DNA of 64,000 nucleotides, from contig NZ_JAAOLX010000014.1 in NCBI RefSeq assembly GCF_011601265.1, forward strand, positions 23,897 through 87,896. The letters are read 5' to 3'. Origin of the DNA: Iodobacter violaceini. Its GTDB lineage: Bacteria > Pseudomonadota > Gammaproteobacteria > Burkholderiales > Chitinibacteraceae. Both the position numbers and the translations under genes were made by a program. This document shows positions 9,165 to 17,564 of this stretch, one piece after another (the first letter of the stretch is position 1; each line of letters opens with the position of its first letter). Under the pieces are notes generated by a model, which saw nothing but the letters and a program-made list of their open reading frames with translations, was not told the origin of the DNA and made no database searches.

Positions 9165-9185
9165 ATAGTTAGGAGTCCTATGTAT
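9165..9185. promoter_or_regulatory. Putative MarR operator, site 2 (upstream of the AhpD-like gene)
   Basis: A 21-base imperfect palindrome centred on G9175: ATA-GT-TAGGA-G-TCCTA-TG-TAT, with the outer AATA/TATT-type pairs also matching. The core is the same as at 8437-8449. It lies about 80 bases before the start codon of the gene at 9267, in the region where the promoter must be. Confidence 0.6.
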
Positions 9186-9266
9186 ATGTGCGATAACTGA
9201 ATTAAAACGTGCTAAGCAGCTCTTGTTTTACCCCTCTCTCATTTCTATCTATGCAAAGGAATTAAA

Positions 9267-9806
9267 ATGTCTCACCTTCACTTAATTGACACCCAATCCA
9301 CCACCGCAAATCGTCAGGCCGTTTTGTCACAAATTCATGCTGCATTTGGGGCCACGCCAAATATGTTTCGCGTTGTTGCCCATTCGCCTGCGGCGCTTAA
9401 AAGTATGTGGGGCTCTTTTGCTGCGCTGGGTGCAGGGGTGATTGCCCCTAAGCTGGGCGAGCAAATTGCGGTAGCCGTTGCCAATCGTAATCGCTGCGAA
9501 TACTGCCTGGCCGCGCATACCGCCTTAGGAAAAAATGCAGGGGCAACTGCCGATGAAATGCGGGCGGCCCAGGCGGGTGAAGCTGGCGATCCGCAGACCA
9601 GCGCTGCGCTGCAGTTTGCTTTGAAGCTTGTGGGAAACCGCGGGCAAGTCTCAGCGGACGACATTGCCCGGCTGCGGGAGCATGGTTTTAACGACGAGCA
9701 TATCGTTGAGATTCTTGCCCATGTTGCTCTTAATTTATTCACCAACTATGTCAATGTGGCATTTGATGTGCCGGTGGATTTTCCTGAAGTAGCGCTGCTT
9801 GCTTAA
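9267..9806 (+). CDS. Carboxymuconolactone decarboxylase family protein, AhpD-like
   Basis: A 179-residue helical protein with the CMD/AhpD redox motif CEYCLAAH (Cys77, Cys80, His84), typical of AhpD-type alkylhydroperoxidase cores that use the CxxC pair to reduce peroxides. The GxGxIxPKLGEQIAVAVANRN segment before it is usual for the family. It is followed after 50 bases by a thioredoxin-fold gene, which could act as its electron partner. A palindrome shared with the MarR gene precedes it, so peroxide or electrophile stress control is plausible; the actual substrate is not known. Confidence 0.85.
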   Translation: MSHLHLIDTQSTTANRQAVLSQIHAAFGATPNMFRVVAHSPAALKSMWGSFAALGAGVIAPKLGEQIAVAVANRNRCEYCLAAHTALGKNAGATADEMRAAQAGEAGDPQTSAALQFALKLVGNRGQVSADDIARLREHGFNDEHIVEILAHVALNLFTNYVNVAFDVPVDFPEVALLA

Positions 9807-9856
9807 TGGATAAGGGGGCAGCGCGCTGCCCCTCTGTCGTAACAGGAAAAATAATC

Positions 9857-10393
9857 ATGAATTCATCCATTTGCCTGGCGCCAGCTCTGCAGACCTCTCA
9901 ATGGCTTAATAGCGATCAGCCCGTGGTCTTAAATGATCTTTTGGGTAAAGTGGTGCTGATCTATGTGTTTCAAATGCTATGCCCGGCCTGCGTGAGCCAT
10001 GGCTTGCCACAAGCCAGAGCCATCCGTGGTGCTTTTGTCAAATCGGATGTTGTGGTGCTGGGGCTGCATTCGGTTTTTGAGCATCATTCGGTGATGGGTG
10101 CTGAGGCTTTACGGGTATTTTTGCACGAATATCGCATTGGCTTTCCCGTAGGAATCGATCAGGCCTCCTTGCAGGGGCCTATCCCGCAGACTATGCAATA
10201 CTATGGGCTACAAGGCACACCCAGCCTTATTTTAATCGACCGGCAAGGCCAGCTGCGCTTGCAGCACTTTGGCCATCTGGATGATTTACGCCTGGGGGCA
10301 AAGTTGGGTGGTTTGCTGGCAGAGGCAGTGGTGGATCCTGTGGCAAATACGCCAGAAGGCGCTTGCGATGCCAATGGTTGCCGCATTGCTTAG
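9857..10393 (+). CDS. TlpA/redoxin-family thioredoxin-fold protein
   Basis: A 178-residue thioredoxin-fold protein with the redox pair Cys42-Pro-Ala-Cys45 (LCPAC), the cis-Pro loop GLQGTPSLILIDRQG near residues 113-127 and a C-terminal GxCDANGC segment with two further cysteines. No signal peptide is seen, so it probably works in the cytoplasm. The ATG at 9857 was chosen over the in-frame upstream start because AGGAAA precedes it. It follows the AhpD-like gene by 50 bases, and the two likely form an operon under the MarR-type regulator. Confidence 0.83.
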   Translation: MNSSICLAPALQTSQWLNSDQPVVLNDLLGKVVLIYVFQMLCPACVSHGLPQARAIRGAFVKSDVVVLGLHSVFEHHSVMGAEALRVFLHEYRIGFPVGIDQASLQGPIPQTMQYYGLQGTPSLILIDRQGQLRLQHFGHLDDLRLGAKLGGLLAEAVVDPVANTPEGACDANGCRIA

Positions 10394-10410
10394 AATGGGC
10401 CTGAAGGAAG

Positions 10411-10526
10411 AAAACCCAAATCTTAAATCCTCGATGCCCCAGAGAGCATAGAGTTGCACAGAGAAAACCAAAGAATTGCTGCTTGTGTGCTCTGTGTTCC
10501 CGCTTACTTTGTGGTTTTAGGTTTAG
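10411..10526 (+). repeat. Dispersed intergenic repeat, family A, copy 1
   Basis: Begins with AAAACCCAAATCTTAAA and continues with CAGAGAG...GTTGCACAGAGAAAA, then an inverted counterpart ending in GTGCTCTGTGTTCC. Copies with the same opening and CACAGAG/CACGGAG words are at 12088-12203, 50655-50715 (inverted) and 55599-55665. It lies between convergent genes. This copy is the most degraded. Confidence 0.65.
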
Positions 10527-10549
10527 TCGCCTCTTTTAATCAGCGTGTT

Positions 10550-12046
10550 TTATTCCTTTTTATCTTCCGCATTCACACCATCCCCTAGCGATGTCCAAAG
10601 ATGCTGCGCAGCATAGGCTCGCCAAGGCTGCCATGCTTCGGCTCTGGCGCTGAGCTTGCAAGGCCCTTCTAATTGGGTGATGGCTTTGATCAGGGCAACG
10701 TCGCTGGCGGGAAAGGCGTCGGGCTCCCGCAATTGGCGCATGGCAATATATTGGGTGGTCCAGTCGCCGATGCCGGAGATGGCGAGCAGTTTGGCGCTGG
10801 TTTCTGCAAAATCACTGCCGCTGGCTAATAAATCAGGATCGGCCCCAAAAACAGCGGAAAGCGCCGATAGTGTTTTGGCGCGGCTCTGCGGCATGCCGGT
10901 GAAATTTGCCTTACTCAATACGGCAGGCGTGGGGAATACATGGCTTAAAGAGGGATGTTGTGTATCGGTGGTGAGCAAGGGCTCGCCATATTGTGCCACC
11001 ATTTTTCCCGCGAGTTTAATCGCGGCGGCGACGGTGATTTGCTGGCCCAGGATGGCGCGAATCGCCAGCTCAAAACCATCCCAGGCACCGGGTACGCGCA
11101 GGCCAGGGTGTCTTGTGGTGAGTTTTGCCATCAGCGGGTCACTGGCTAATTGTTGATTAATGATGTCCGGGTCGGCAGCTAAATCAAACATGGCTCTCAG
11201 GCGGGCAATAATTTGTGGCAGGGCGGCTAAGTTGGGAAAACAGATGGTGGCTGCCAGCGCATGGTGCTGGCTCTGTTGCACCGATACCGTGCCTTGCACG
11301 CCGTTGATGCAGATCGTTCTGGTGTAAATGCCGCTCTCTACGATCTCTAGCCCAGTTATGGCGCGAGCCGATAAATAGGCCAGCATCGCTTGCCAATCAT
11401 AAGGCGGGTGGTAGCGCAGCAGCAGGGTGACGCCGGCCGATGATCCGGCCTGCTTATCTCTGCGCAAATCACTGGGCGGGCGCTGGTAAAGCTGCTGAAA
11501 GACTTCGTTAAAGCGGCGCACACTGCCAAAGCCTGCGGCAAAAGCAATATCGGTGATGGGCATTGCGGTTTCGTGGATCAGCTGCTTGGCCAGCAACACC
11601 CGGCGCGTTTGTGCCACGCCCTGTGGCGATGCGCCCACAAATTGCTCAAATAGTCGGCGCAACTGGCGCTCGCCTACGCCCAATTTATCGGCAAGTGAGG
11701 CCAGCGAGCCTTCGTCCAATGCCCCCATCTCAATCAGCCTGAGCGCACGGCTTACCGTGTTGGAAAATCCAGAGTTAGATACGCCACGCCAGGCGCCAGA
11801 ATGGGGGGCGGCTTCTGGCCGGCAGCGTAAGCAGGGGCGAAAGCCAAGCTCTTGCGCCTCGGCCGCGGTATGAAAAAATAAAACATTTTCTTGCCTGGCC
11901 GTGCGGGCAGGGCAGATGGGCCGGCAATAGATACGGGTGGTTTTGACGGCAATAAAAAATCGCCCGTCAAAGCGCGCATCGCGGCTGGCCAGTGCCCTGT
12001 AGCAAATATCGTGATCGAGTTTCATAGGTGAAATCATGACAGGCAA
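10550..12046 (-). CDS. Ada-AlkA type bifunctional regulator / 3-methyladenine DNA glycosylase
   Basis: A 498-residue fusion. Residues 10-85 resemble the Ada metal-binding domain with its four cysteines (IYCRPICP and FRPCLRCRP); the AraC-type helix-turn-helix domain follows to about 195; then the AlkA N-terminal domain; then the helix-hairpin-helix glycosylase core (GQQITVAAAIKLAGKM near 335, and LLAISGIGDWTTQYIAMR, whose GIGDWTAQY-like segment and following Asp are catalytic). It would sense methyl damage and also excise alkylated bases. The start is uncertain: ATGs at 12046 and 12025 lack a clear Shine-Dalgarno. It stands alone. Confidence 0.9.
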   Translation of the reverse strand: MPVMISPMKLDHDICYRALASRDARFDGRFFIAVKTTRIYCRPICPARTARQENVLFFHTAAEAQELGFRPCLRCRPEAAPHSGAWRGVSNSGFSNTVSRALRLIEMGALDEGSLASLADKLGVGERQLRRLFEQFVGASPQGVAQTRRVLLAKQLIHETAMPITDIAFAAGFGSVRRFNEVFQQLYQRPPSDLRRDKQAGSSAGVTLLLRYHPPYDWQAMLAYLSARAITGLEIVESGIYTRTICINGVQGTVSVQQSQHHALAATICFPNLAALPQIIARLRAMFDLAADPDIINQQLASDPLMAKLTTRHPGLRVPGAWDGFELAIRAILGQQITVAAAIKLAGKMVAQYGEPLLTTDTQHPSLSHVFPTPAVLSKANFTGMPQSRAKTLSALSAVFGADPDLLASGSDFAETSAKLLAISGIGDWTTQYIAMRQLREPDAFPASDVALIKAITQLEGPCKLSARAEAWQPWRAYAAQHLWTSLGDGVNAEDKKE

Positions 12047-12087
12047 GGCAGACGCAGGCTAGCGGTTTTCGGACGTGGCTGGCATGT

Positions 12088-12203
12088 AAAACCCAAATCT
12101 TAAAACACTGAGGACACAGAGAACACGGAGTTTCACGGAGAAGCCCCGTCTGTGTTTTCCTCCGTGACTCTCTGTGTTCTCCTTTTACTCCGAGGTTCAA
12201 ATA
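12088..12203 (+). repeat. Dispersed intergenic repeat, family A, copy 2
   Basis: AAAACCCAAATCTTAAAAC followed by GACACAGAGAACACGGAG and TTTCACGGAGAA, then an inverted arm (TTTTCCTCCGTGACTCTC and TGTGTTCTCC), giving a long imperfect hairpin of about 95 bases. It is the most complete copy in the window. Confidence 0.75.
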
Positions 12204-12313
12204 TTTGGTTTTGTGTCTGCAGAACTTTTTAGCCTCAGCCATGGCCGTGTCCGAAAAGCGCCAGCCTTGTCTTTGCTATCACGGCAAGATGCGATTTTTT
12301 CGGGAGACACACT

Positions 12314-13138
12314 ATGCAGCTTGCTCAGCAATTTCGCACACTTAACGAACAGGGCCAGTTTTTACTTGCTAATGCCTGGGATGCAGGCAGCGCGCGGGTT
12401 TTTGCCGCAGCGGGCTTTGCAGCCATCGGTACAACGAGTGGCGGTATCGCCTATTCGCGTGGGTTTAAAGACGGCGAGCAAATGGATCCACAGATCATGT
12501 TCAGCGAGCTGGCTGCCATCTGCCGCTCGGTAGACGTGCCGGTGACTGCCGATATTGAAGCAGGTTACGGCAGCCCGCCCGAAGCGGTGGCAGAAACCAT
12601 TAAGGCGGTGATTGCGGCGGGGGCCGTAGGGGTGAATTTAGAAGATAGACAGCATGGCGCAGCGGGGCTGTTTGATTTAAGCGCCCAAGCGGCCCGAATA
12701 AGTGCCGCCCGAAGGGTGGCGGGGGATTTACTCTGGATCAATGCCCGCACCGACACCTATTTGCTGGGCTTGGGTGTGAATGAGGAAGCGCGTTTAAGCA
12801 TCACGGCAGAGCGGGCCAATGCGTATTTAGCCGCAGGGGCCGATATGGTGTTTGTGCCGGGCCTCGTTGATTTACCCACACTGACGCGTCTTTGTACGTT
12901 GGTAAACGGCCCCGTCAGCGTGATGGCCATGCCCGGCGCGCCTTCCGCTGCTGCACTGTTTGCGACCGGCGTGCGCCGGGTGAGCTTGGGTGTTTGTCCG
13001 ATGTTGGCGGTGATGGGCGTCTTGCGTGATATTGCCCATGAGGCGCGTGAAGCAGGAACCTGGCAATTGATGGGTGAGCGCTTTTATGGTTTTGCAGAGG
13101 CAGAATCGCTAGGGCGCTCAGCAGCGGGCAGAGCCTGA
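12314..13138 (+). CDS. Isocitrate lyase/PEP mutase superfamily protein
   Basis: A 274-residue TIM-barrel protein of the PEP mutase/isocitrate lyase group. Visible landmarks are the N-terminal NAWDAGSARVFAAAGF, the TTSGGIAYSRG loop near residues 40-50, the metal-binding DIEAGYG near 78-84 and NLEDRQHG near 105-113. Members cleave or rearrange C-C or C-P bonds of small oxo acids; this subgroup is often annotated as 2-methylisocitrate lyase-like or oxaloacetate decarboxylase-like and is rarely characterised. GGGAG precedes the ATG. Its 3' end overlaps the convergent ClbS/DfsB-like gene by 55 bases. Confidence 0.82.
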   Translation: MQLAQQFRTLNEQGQFLLANAWDAGSARVFAAAGFAAIGTTSGGIAYSRGFKDGEQMDPQIMFSELAAICRSVDVPVTADIEAGYGSPPEAVAETIKAVIAAGAVGVNLEDRQHGAAGLFDLSAQAARISAARRVAGDLLWINARTDTYLLGLGVNEEARLSITAERANAYLAAGADMVFVPGLVDLPTLTRLCTLVNGPVSVMAMPGAPSAAALFATGVRRVSLGVCPMLAVMGVLRDIAHEAREAGTWQLMGERFYGFAEAESLGRSAAGRA

Positions 13139-13632
13139 TGTTTTTTCCATCTGCGCAGTTTTGAGCACGCACTTTGCCATGGGGCGATGGTGTTGACTTG
13201 TATCCATTTTACGATCGGCCATTTGTCCCTCGCCCAGTTTCTTTTACCCTGTTCAAAAAGCGTGCTTTCTTCATTATCCAGAATAAATTGCCGAATTTTC
13301 CCGGCTAATTCGGCAAATTCTGCATTTAATTGGCTGAATGATGAATTGCAATGACGGGTGTAAAAGCTTTGGGCGAGCAGCCCAAGCTGATTCCATTTAA
13401 AACCCGGTGCAGGCATTTGTGCAGGCTTCCCTTGTAACTCGTCTTTATCCCATTGCAATAAAAGTTGCCCCCAGCCTATTTGATAGGCAAGCAGATCGCA
13501 CGCCGATATTTCTCCTTCTATTTCAGGCAATCTTGTATCTTGTGGCGCTATGGTGGCTAGCTCTTTTATAAGTCTGGAATAAGCACTGTCGAAGTTCAGA
13601 AGCAGCTCTGCTTTATTGCATGGAAGTGGCAT
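13084..13632 (-). CDS. ClbS/DfsB family four-helix bundle protein
   Basis: A 182-residue all-helical protein matching the ClbS/DfsB (DUF1706) pattern: an N-terminal LLxxxxxxYSRLIKEL helix, ACDLLAYQIGWGQLLLQW near residues 45-62, PAPGFKWNQLG near 74-84, and the closing TIAPWQSACSKLRRWKK near 147-163. ClbS is a cyclopropane hydrolase that protects against colibactin, and DfsB was named from differentiation work; most members have no known role. No toxin or polyketide genes are near. About 18 codons past the usual family end overlap the 3' end of the convergent gene. Confidence 0.82.
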   Translation of the reverse strand: MPLPCNKAELLLNFDSAYSRLIKELATIAPQDTRLPEIEGEISACDLLAYQIGWGQLLLQWDKDELQGKPAQMPAPGFKWNQLGLLAQSFYTRHCNSSFSQLNAEFAELAGKIRQFILDNEESTLFEQGKRNWARDKWPIVKWIQVNTIAPWQSACSKLRRWKKHQALPAAERPSDSASAKP

Positions 13633-13757
13633 GGCATAAGCCCTGTTATCTATTGGCTGGCATAAATAGATTTTACTTAAAATATGTAAATAATCTGGGT
13701 ATCTGCTCTGCCGTATTCAGGTTAACTTGAGTATCCATCATCCTGAGCAGAGTCATT

Positions 13758-14801
13758 ATGCTAAGCCGGTTTCTCAGTTTTACGCTGGTTTTATCTGTTA
13801 TGAGTTCGCCGGCTTTTGCTGCCGCGCCGACTCTGCAGCACTTTATTTACATCAATCACCGCGAGGCAGATGGTGTAAATATTAAGGCAGATAAAGGCCT
13901 GCTTGATCCGCGCTTTAGTGGCGCGCAAATTGTTTATAAATGGCGGGATCTTGAGCCGACTAAAGATAACTATGATTTTAGCGCCATTAAAGCAGATATC
14001 GCCTATTTGAATTCGATGAATAAAAAACTTTGGATTCAGCTGCAGGAAAAGTCTTTTTCGCCCCGCCCCAATGTGCCTGCCTATCTTTTGCAAGACCCTG
14101 TTTATAAGGGCGGAGCGATTAAGCAAAGTATGCTGAGTGCGCCAGAGCGCGATCCAAATAAGCCGGTTACTGATGATGAATATGGCTGGTCGCCTAAAAT
14201 GTGGGAGCCACCAGTACGTGAACGTTATCAAAAACTCATCCGGCAATTGGGGCGTGAATTTGATGGCAAAATTGCAGGGATAAATTTTAGCGAAAGCTCG
14301 ATTGATATTGGCACTGAAAATGCCGATGGCACAACGACTTTTCCTGAAGATTTTAGTTCTAAAGCCTATGTGGATGCGATTGGTGACAATATGCGTGTAT
14401 TGGCAGGGGCATTTAAGAAATCCACTGCCATGGTTTATTTAAATTTCCTGCCGGATGAATGGCTGCCAGACGATGATAAGGGCTATATGCGCGGGCTGTT
14501 TGCCCTGGCTAAATCGCTGAAAATGGGCGTGGGCGGGCCAGATTTAATGCCTTACCGCAAAGCTCATATGGCCCAGAGTTATGGTTTTTTTAAAGACTAT
14601 CCTCATCGCTTAATCAAAGGCATGGCGGTGCAGGATGGTAATCTTCGCCAGATTAATCCAAAGACCGGCAAAAAAAATACGGTGGATGATATTCTGAAAT
14701 TTGGTCAGAATTATCTCGGCCTGGATTATATATTCTGGGTAGAAGACGAGCCCTATTTTACGAATGAAGTATTAAAACAGCTGCCTGCGGCAAGGCATTA
14801 A
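13758..14801 (+). CDS. Secreted TIM-barrel-like protein, possible glycoside hydrolase
   Basis: A 347-residue protein with a clear signal peptide (cleavage after SPAFA-A, residue 22). The mature part carries VYKWRDLEPTKDNYDFSAI near 53-71, which resembles the loop in which beta-galactosidase-type TIM barrels say 'the action begins after the strand and Trp', followed by LNSMNKKLWIQLQEKSF, an INFSESSIDIG strand that supplies a possible acid Glu near residue 178, and a late FWVEDEPYF strand with a possible nucleophile Glu near 332. This layout fits a clan-A glycosidase of unassigned family. I do not recognise the exact family. It is monocistronic with its own terminator. Confidence 0.65.
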   Translation: MLSRFLSFTLVLSVMSSPAFAAAPTLQHFIYINHREADGVNIKADKGLLDPRFSGAQIVYKWRDLEPTKDNYDFSAIKADIAYLNSMNKKLWIQLQEKSFSPRPNVPAYLLQDPVYKGGAIKQSMLSAPERDPNKPVTDDEYGWSPKMWEPPVRERYQKLIRQLGREFDGKIAGINFSESSIDIGTENADGTTTFPEDFSSKAYVDAIGDNMRVLAGAFKKSTAMVYLNFLPDEWLPDDDKGYMRGLFALAKSLKMGVGGPDLMPYRKAHMAQSYGFFKDYPHRLIKGMAVQDGNLRQINPKTGKKNTVDDILKFGQNYLGLDYIFWVEDEPYFTNEVLKQLPAARH

Positions 14802-14825
14802 AACCTGAATAAAAAAGGTTTGTGA

Positions 14826-14852
14826 AGGCCGCAATGGTATTGCGGCCTTTTT
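14826..14852 (+). terminator. Intrinsic terminator after the secreted TIM-barrel gene
   Basis: AGGCCGCAAT paired with ATTGCGGCCT around a GGT loop, followed by four Ts; 25 bases after the stop codon. Confidence 0.9.
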
Positions 14853-15067
14853 GCTGCGGATGATGTTTTTTATGTGCATTTGCTTACATTGCGGGCGAAT
14901 GTACCGGAACCGGATAAGCGCCTGAACGGGATGAAGCTAAGCAGATCAGAGCCACTGTGGCGGCCAGGGTGGCTTGTGATTTCCCTTAAATATCTGTAAA
15001 CCCGTAAAATATGTTTATTCACTCAGTTTTTATGCATTGTTGATTTATTAATTAAATTGGATACGCT

Positions 15068-16165
15068 GTGGAATTATTAAATATTAATTGCCTCGGAAAA
15101 TCGCTCAGGCTTGAGGGCACGCCTGCGGGCTGGCAGCAGCTATTTTGGGATAATACCCTCGTTGCCGAAAAAAATGCCTCGGCTGAGCGCGAAGGCTTAA
15201 GTGTTTTGCAATTTGAGCTTTCGGCAGTCAGCCCGGATGGCACTATGGCAACGACGCGTGTTCATCTTGAAACAGATTTGCAATGGCAGCCTTTTATTCT
15301 CAAATATCGCTTATTGATTGATGAAAAAGAGGCGCTTAAAGGCATGCGTAATACACAGGATATTGAGCGCCAAACCCCGGTAAAGCAAAATATAAAGCCA
15401 AATAAACTCAGTATTTTGGGTTTGGGCGCGCTGGCGCTGAAACTGCTGAAAAGTGCCAAGCTGGTTAAGGTGGCATTGGCCGGGGCCAGTGTTGCCGCCT
15501 ATTCATGGCTGTTTTCTTTCCAGTTTGCCATTGCGCTGATTGTCTGCCTGGTTTTCCATGAATATGGGCATATTAGGGCGATGAAATACTTTGGTTTAAA
15601 AACCAAGGGCATTTACTTAATCCCCTTTATGGGCGGTTTAGCTATGACGGATGATAAAATCAATACCCGCTGGCAGGATGTGGTGATTTCAATTATGGGG
15701 CCAAGCTTTGGTCTGTTGCTATCGATTGCCTGCCTGATTATTTATTGGCTGACAGGCTCGATGCTGTTTGCGGGTTTGGCTGCCTTTAATGCCCTGCTTA
15801 ATCTGTTTAATTTATTACCCATTTTGCCGCTGGATGGCGGGCATATCTTAAAAAGTATCAGTTTTTCAATGAACAGCAAATTAGGGCTCATCGCCTGCGT
15901 GGTTGGTGCGGCGCTGGGTGTGTTTATCAGCTATTCACTGGGTCTGGCATTACTTGGGTTTTTACTATTGATTGGCAGTGTGGAAATTATTTTTGAATGG
16001 CGCGGCCGGCATCAAAGCCATCTGTTGCCGCTGGATCGTTACGGGCAAATCTTTTCCACTGTTTGGTATTTAATCACCGTTGGCGCTTTGATTGGCATCA
16101 TCTGGTATTTTGCAGGCCATGGCGACGAAATGCTGCGTATGCCTTTGCAGGTTTTAAAAAGTTAA
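15068..16165 (+). CDS. Site-2 protease (M50) family membrane protein
   Basis: A 365-residue protein with a GTG start. An N-terminal soluble domain of about 120 residues precedes at least six membrane segments. The zinc site HEYGH is at residues 164-168, and the second metal ligand is in LPLDGG (Asp256), as expected for an intramembrane metalloprotease. It belongs with the SpoIVFB-like rather than the RseP group because no PDZ domain interrupts the membrane part. A function in regulated intramembrane cleavage is inferred from the family; the substrate is unknown. It ends in its own terminator. The soluble N-terminal domain is not one I recognise. Confidence 0.82.
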   Translation: MELLNINCLGKSLRLEGTPAGWQQLFWDNTLVAEKNASAEREGLSVLQFELSAVSPDGTMATTRVHLETDLQWQPFILKYRLLIDEKEALKGMRNTQDIERQTPVKQNIKPNKLSILGLGALALKLLKSAKLVKVALAGASVAAYSWLFSFQFAIALIVCLVFHEYGHIRAMKYFGLKTKGIYLIPFMGGLAMTDDKINTRWQDVVISIMGPSFGLLLSIACLIIYWLTGSMLFAGLAAFNALLNLFNLLPILPLDGGHILKSISFSMNSKLGLIACVVGAALGVFISYSLGLALLGFLLLIGSVEIIFEWRGRHQSHLLPLDRYGQIFSTVWYLITVGALIGIIWYFAGHGDEMLRMPLQVLKS

Positions 16166-16191
16166 GGCGCTGCATAGTTTGTAAATTTTAA

Positions 16192-16219
16192 AAGCCAGAT
16201 TGGATGATCTGGCTTTTTT
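16192..16219 (+). terminator. Intrinsic terminator after the site-2 protease gene
   Basis: AAGCCAGAT and ATCTGGCTT form a 9-bp stem with a 6-base loop, followed by four Ts. Confidence 0.88.
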
Positions 16220-16242
16220 ATAGGGTAAAGGTTAATAAGCTT

Positions 16243-16590
16243 TTAAAACAATAGATTTGTTACGCTTTTGTAGTTGCTGAATATGATAGACAGGATTAAA
16301 TCCAATGAAAATAGTGCAAGTAATAATGAAATAGCCGCTAGTAATAGCATAAGTTTTGCGTATGTGTGTTTTTGGTCTTCTGCATTCTTTTTGTGTAGTC
16401 TTAGAGAGATACTTACGGCCAAAAGTAAAGGAGCTAAAAGTACGGCGGAGCACATAGTGGCAGGAAAAAGGCTGCCCCAGCCACCCGGCCCCCCATGGCC
16501 GCTATTGCCAAAAGTATATGCTGTCAGTATTGATAGTGGAACACAAGCAAAGCTGCTGATAAGAAAAAAACGAATTAAATTGTTATGCAT
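16243..16590 (-). CDS. Hypothetical inner-membrane protein
   Basis: A 115-residue protein with about four hydrophobic segments (residues 7-27, 42-62, 78-92 and 93-108) and a glycine-rich loop (FGNSGHGGPGGWGSLFP) between the first two. I do not recognise a family. Other frames across this stretch are also open, so the call rests on the plausible membrane topology and on the neighbouring minus-strand gene. It lies in an AT-rich patch unlike its surroundings. Confidence 0.5.
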   Translation of the reverse strand: MHNNLIRFFLISSFACVPLSILTAYTFGNSGHGGPGGWGSLFPATMCSAVLLAPLLLAVSISLRLHKKNAEDQKHTYAKLMLLLAAISLLLALFSLDLILSIIFSNYKSVTNLLF

Positions 16591-16638
16591 TTGGATCGCC
16601 TAAGATGCACATCTTATTGCATTTAAAACAGAGAGAGG

Positions 16639-17274
16639 CTAGTTGCTAAGTGATGGCTTTATTTTCTCTTGATTGATCTCTGTAAGCTGTTTAAGAAGGC
16701 CGTTATACCCTTCAGTGCGAATTGTTTTGCCAAACTTATTGCGATATCTCTCTTCAAGCGAATCGTTTCCAGAGATGATGTCGGCGATCAGCCAATGATC
16801 CCAGCCCCTGAGAAGAAAAAAATCGACACGTTTTGATTTTTTACTAGCTAATTTTACTGATGTGACTACATAGCTAACCGTAAAGTCAACATTGCTTTTT
16901 TGGGTTTTTAAATTTGTTGCTGAGCAGAATGATTTAATGGAATTTAAATTATCCTGGATGATATATTTTTTAAATTCTGTATTTAGCTGGTTTTTAAAAT
17001 CATCTGGCAATCCGGAAAGAGACTCTTCTGTTTGCTTAAATCCAATATTGTGCAGTAAATTGTGCGTGCTTAAAAATATATCGAATTTGGTCAGTAAATA
17101 ATCTTTGATTGCCCATTCGTTGCAGCTTTTTAGCTGCTCGTTGGCCGATAAATCATGAAGAAACTCTTGATAAACATGCTGGATATGTTTTTCGGGGTTC
17201 TCAAAGTCTTCAGCAAAAGCCATGTTTGATATGAAAATCAATAAGAGCAAGTTTGCGCTGGTAAAGTGTTTCAT
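16639..17274 (-). CDS. MlaC/Ttg2D-like periplasmic phospholipid-binding protein
   Basis: A 211-residue protein with a signal peptide ending near MAFA-E. The C-terminal region, with the sequence YRNKFGKTIRTEGYNGLLKQL, closely resembles the end of MlaC proteins, which shuttle phospholipids between the outer and inner membranes. Also consistent are the LLRGWDHWLIADI segment and the spacing of the helical N-terminal part. No mlaA, B, D, E or F gene is next to it, so it is an orphan copy. The ATG at 17274 gives a good signal peptide; an upstream ATG at 17304 is possible. The patch is AT-rich compared with neighbours. Confidence 0.7.
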   Translation of the reverse strand: MKHFTSANLLLLIFISNMAFAEDFENPEKHIQHVYQEFLHDLSANEQLKSCNEWAIKDYLLTKFDIFLSTHNLLHNIGFKQTEESLSGLPDDFKNQLNTEFKKYIIQDNLNSIKSFCSATNLKTQKSNVDFTVSYVVTSVKLASKKSKRVDFFLLRGWDHWLIADIISGNDSLEERYRNKFGKTIRTEGYNGLLKQLTEINQEKIKPSLSN

Positions 17275-17564
17275 TAGTCGGGAAAGCGTGTTGTGTGTGT
17301 GCATAAGGCTGCTCTGCTTGTATTCACAGGGAGGTTTGAAGTATACAAAATAGTAGAAAGTGTGCTTCGTTGCTTGAAATTTGTCAGTTCAGTGTTTTGC
17401 TTACGGCTCTTTTTCTTGATGGCGGCACTGGTTTTTTTGAAAGGGTTGATCTTGTACAAGCACAGCAGGCGAGGCATAGCCTTGAATGTATTCCCTGTAT
17501 TTGATCGCCTCCAGTATCCTTTAGACCGTAAAATACCCCCCTTTGCCTCAGCCAGATATCTGCC

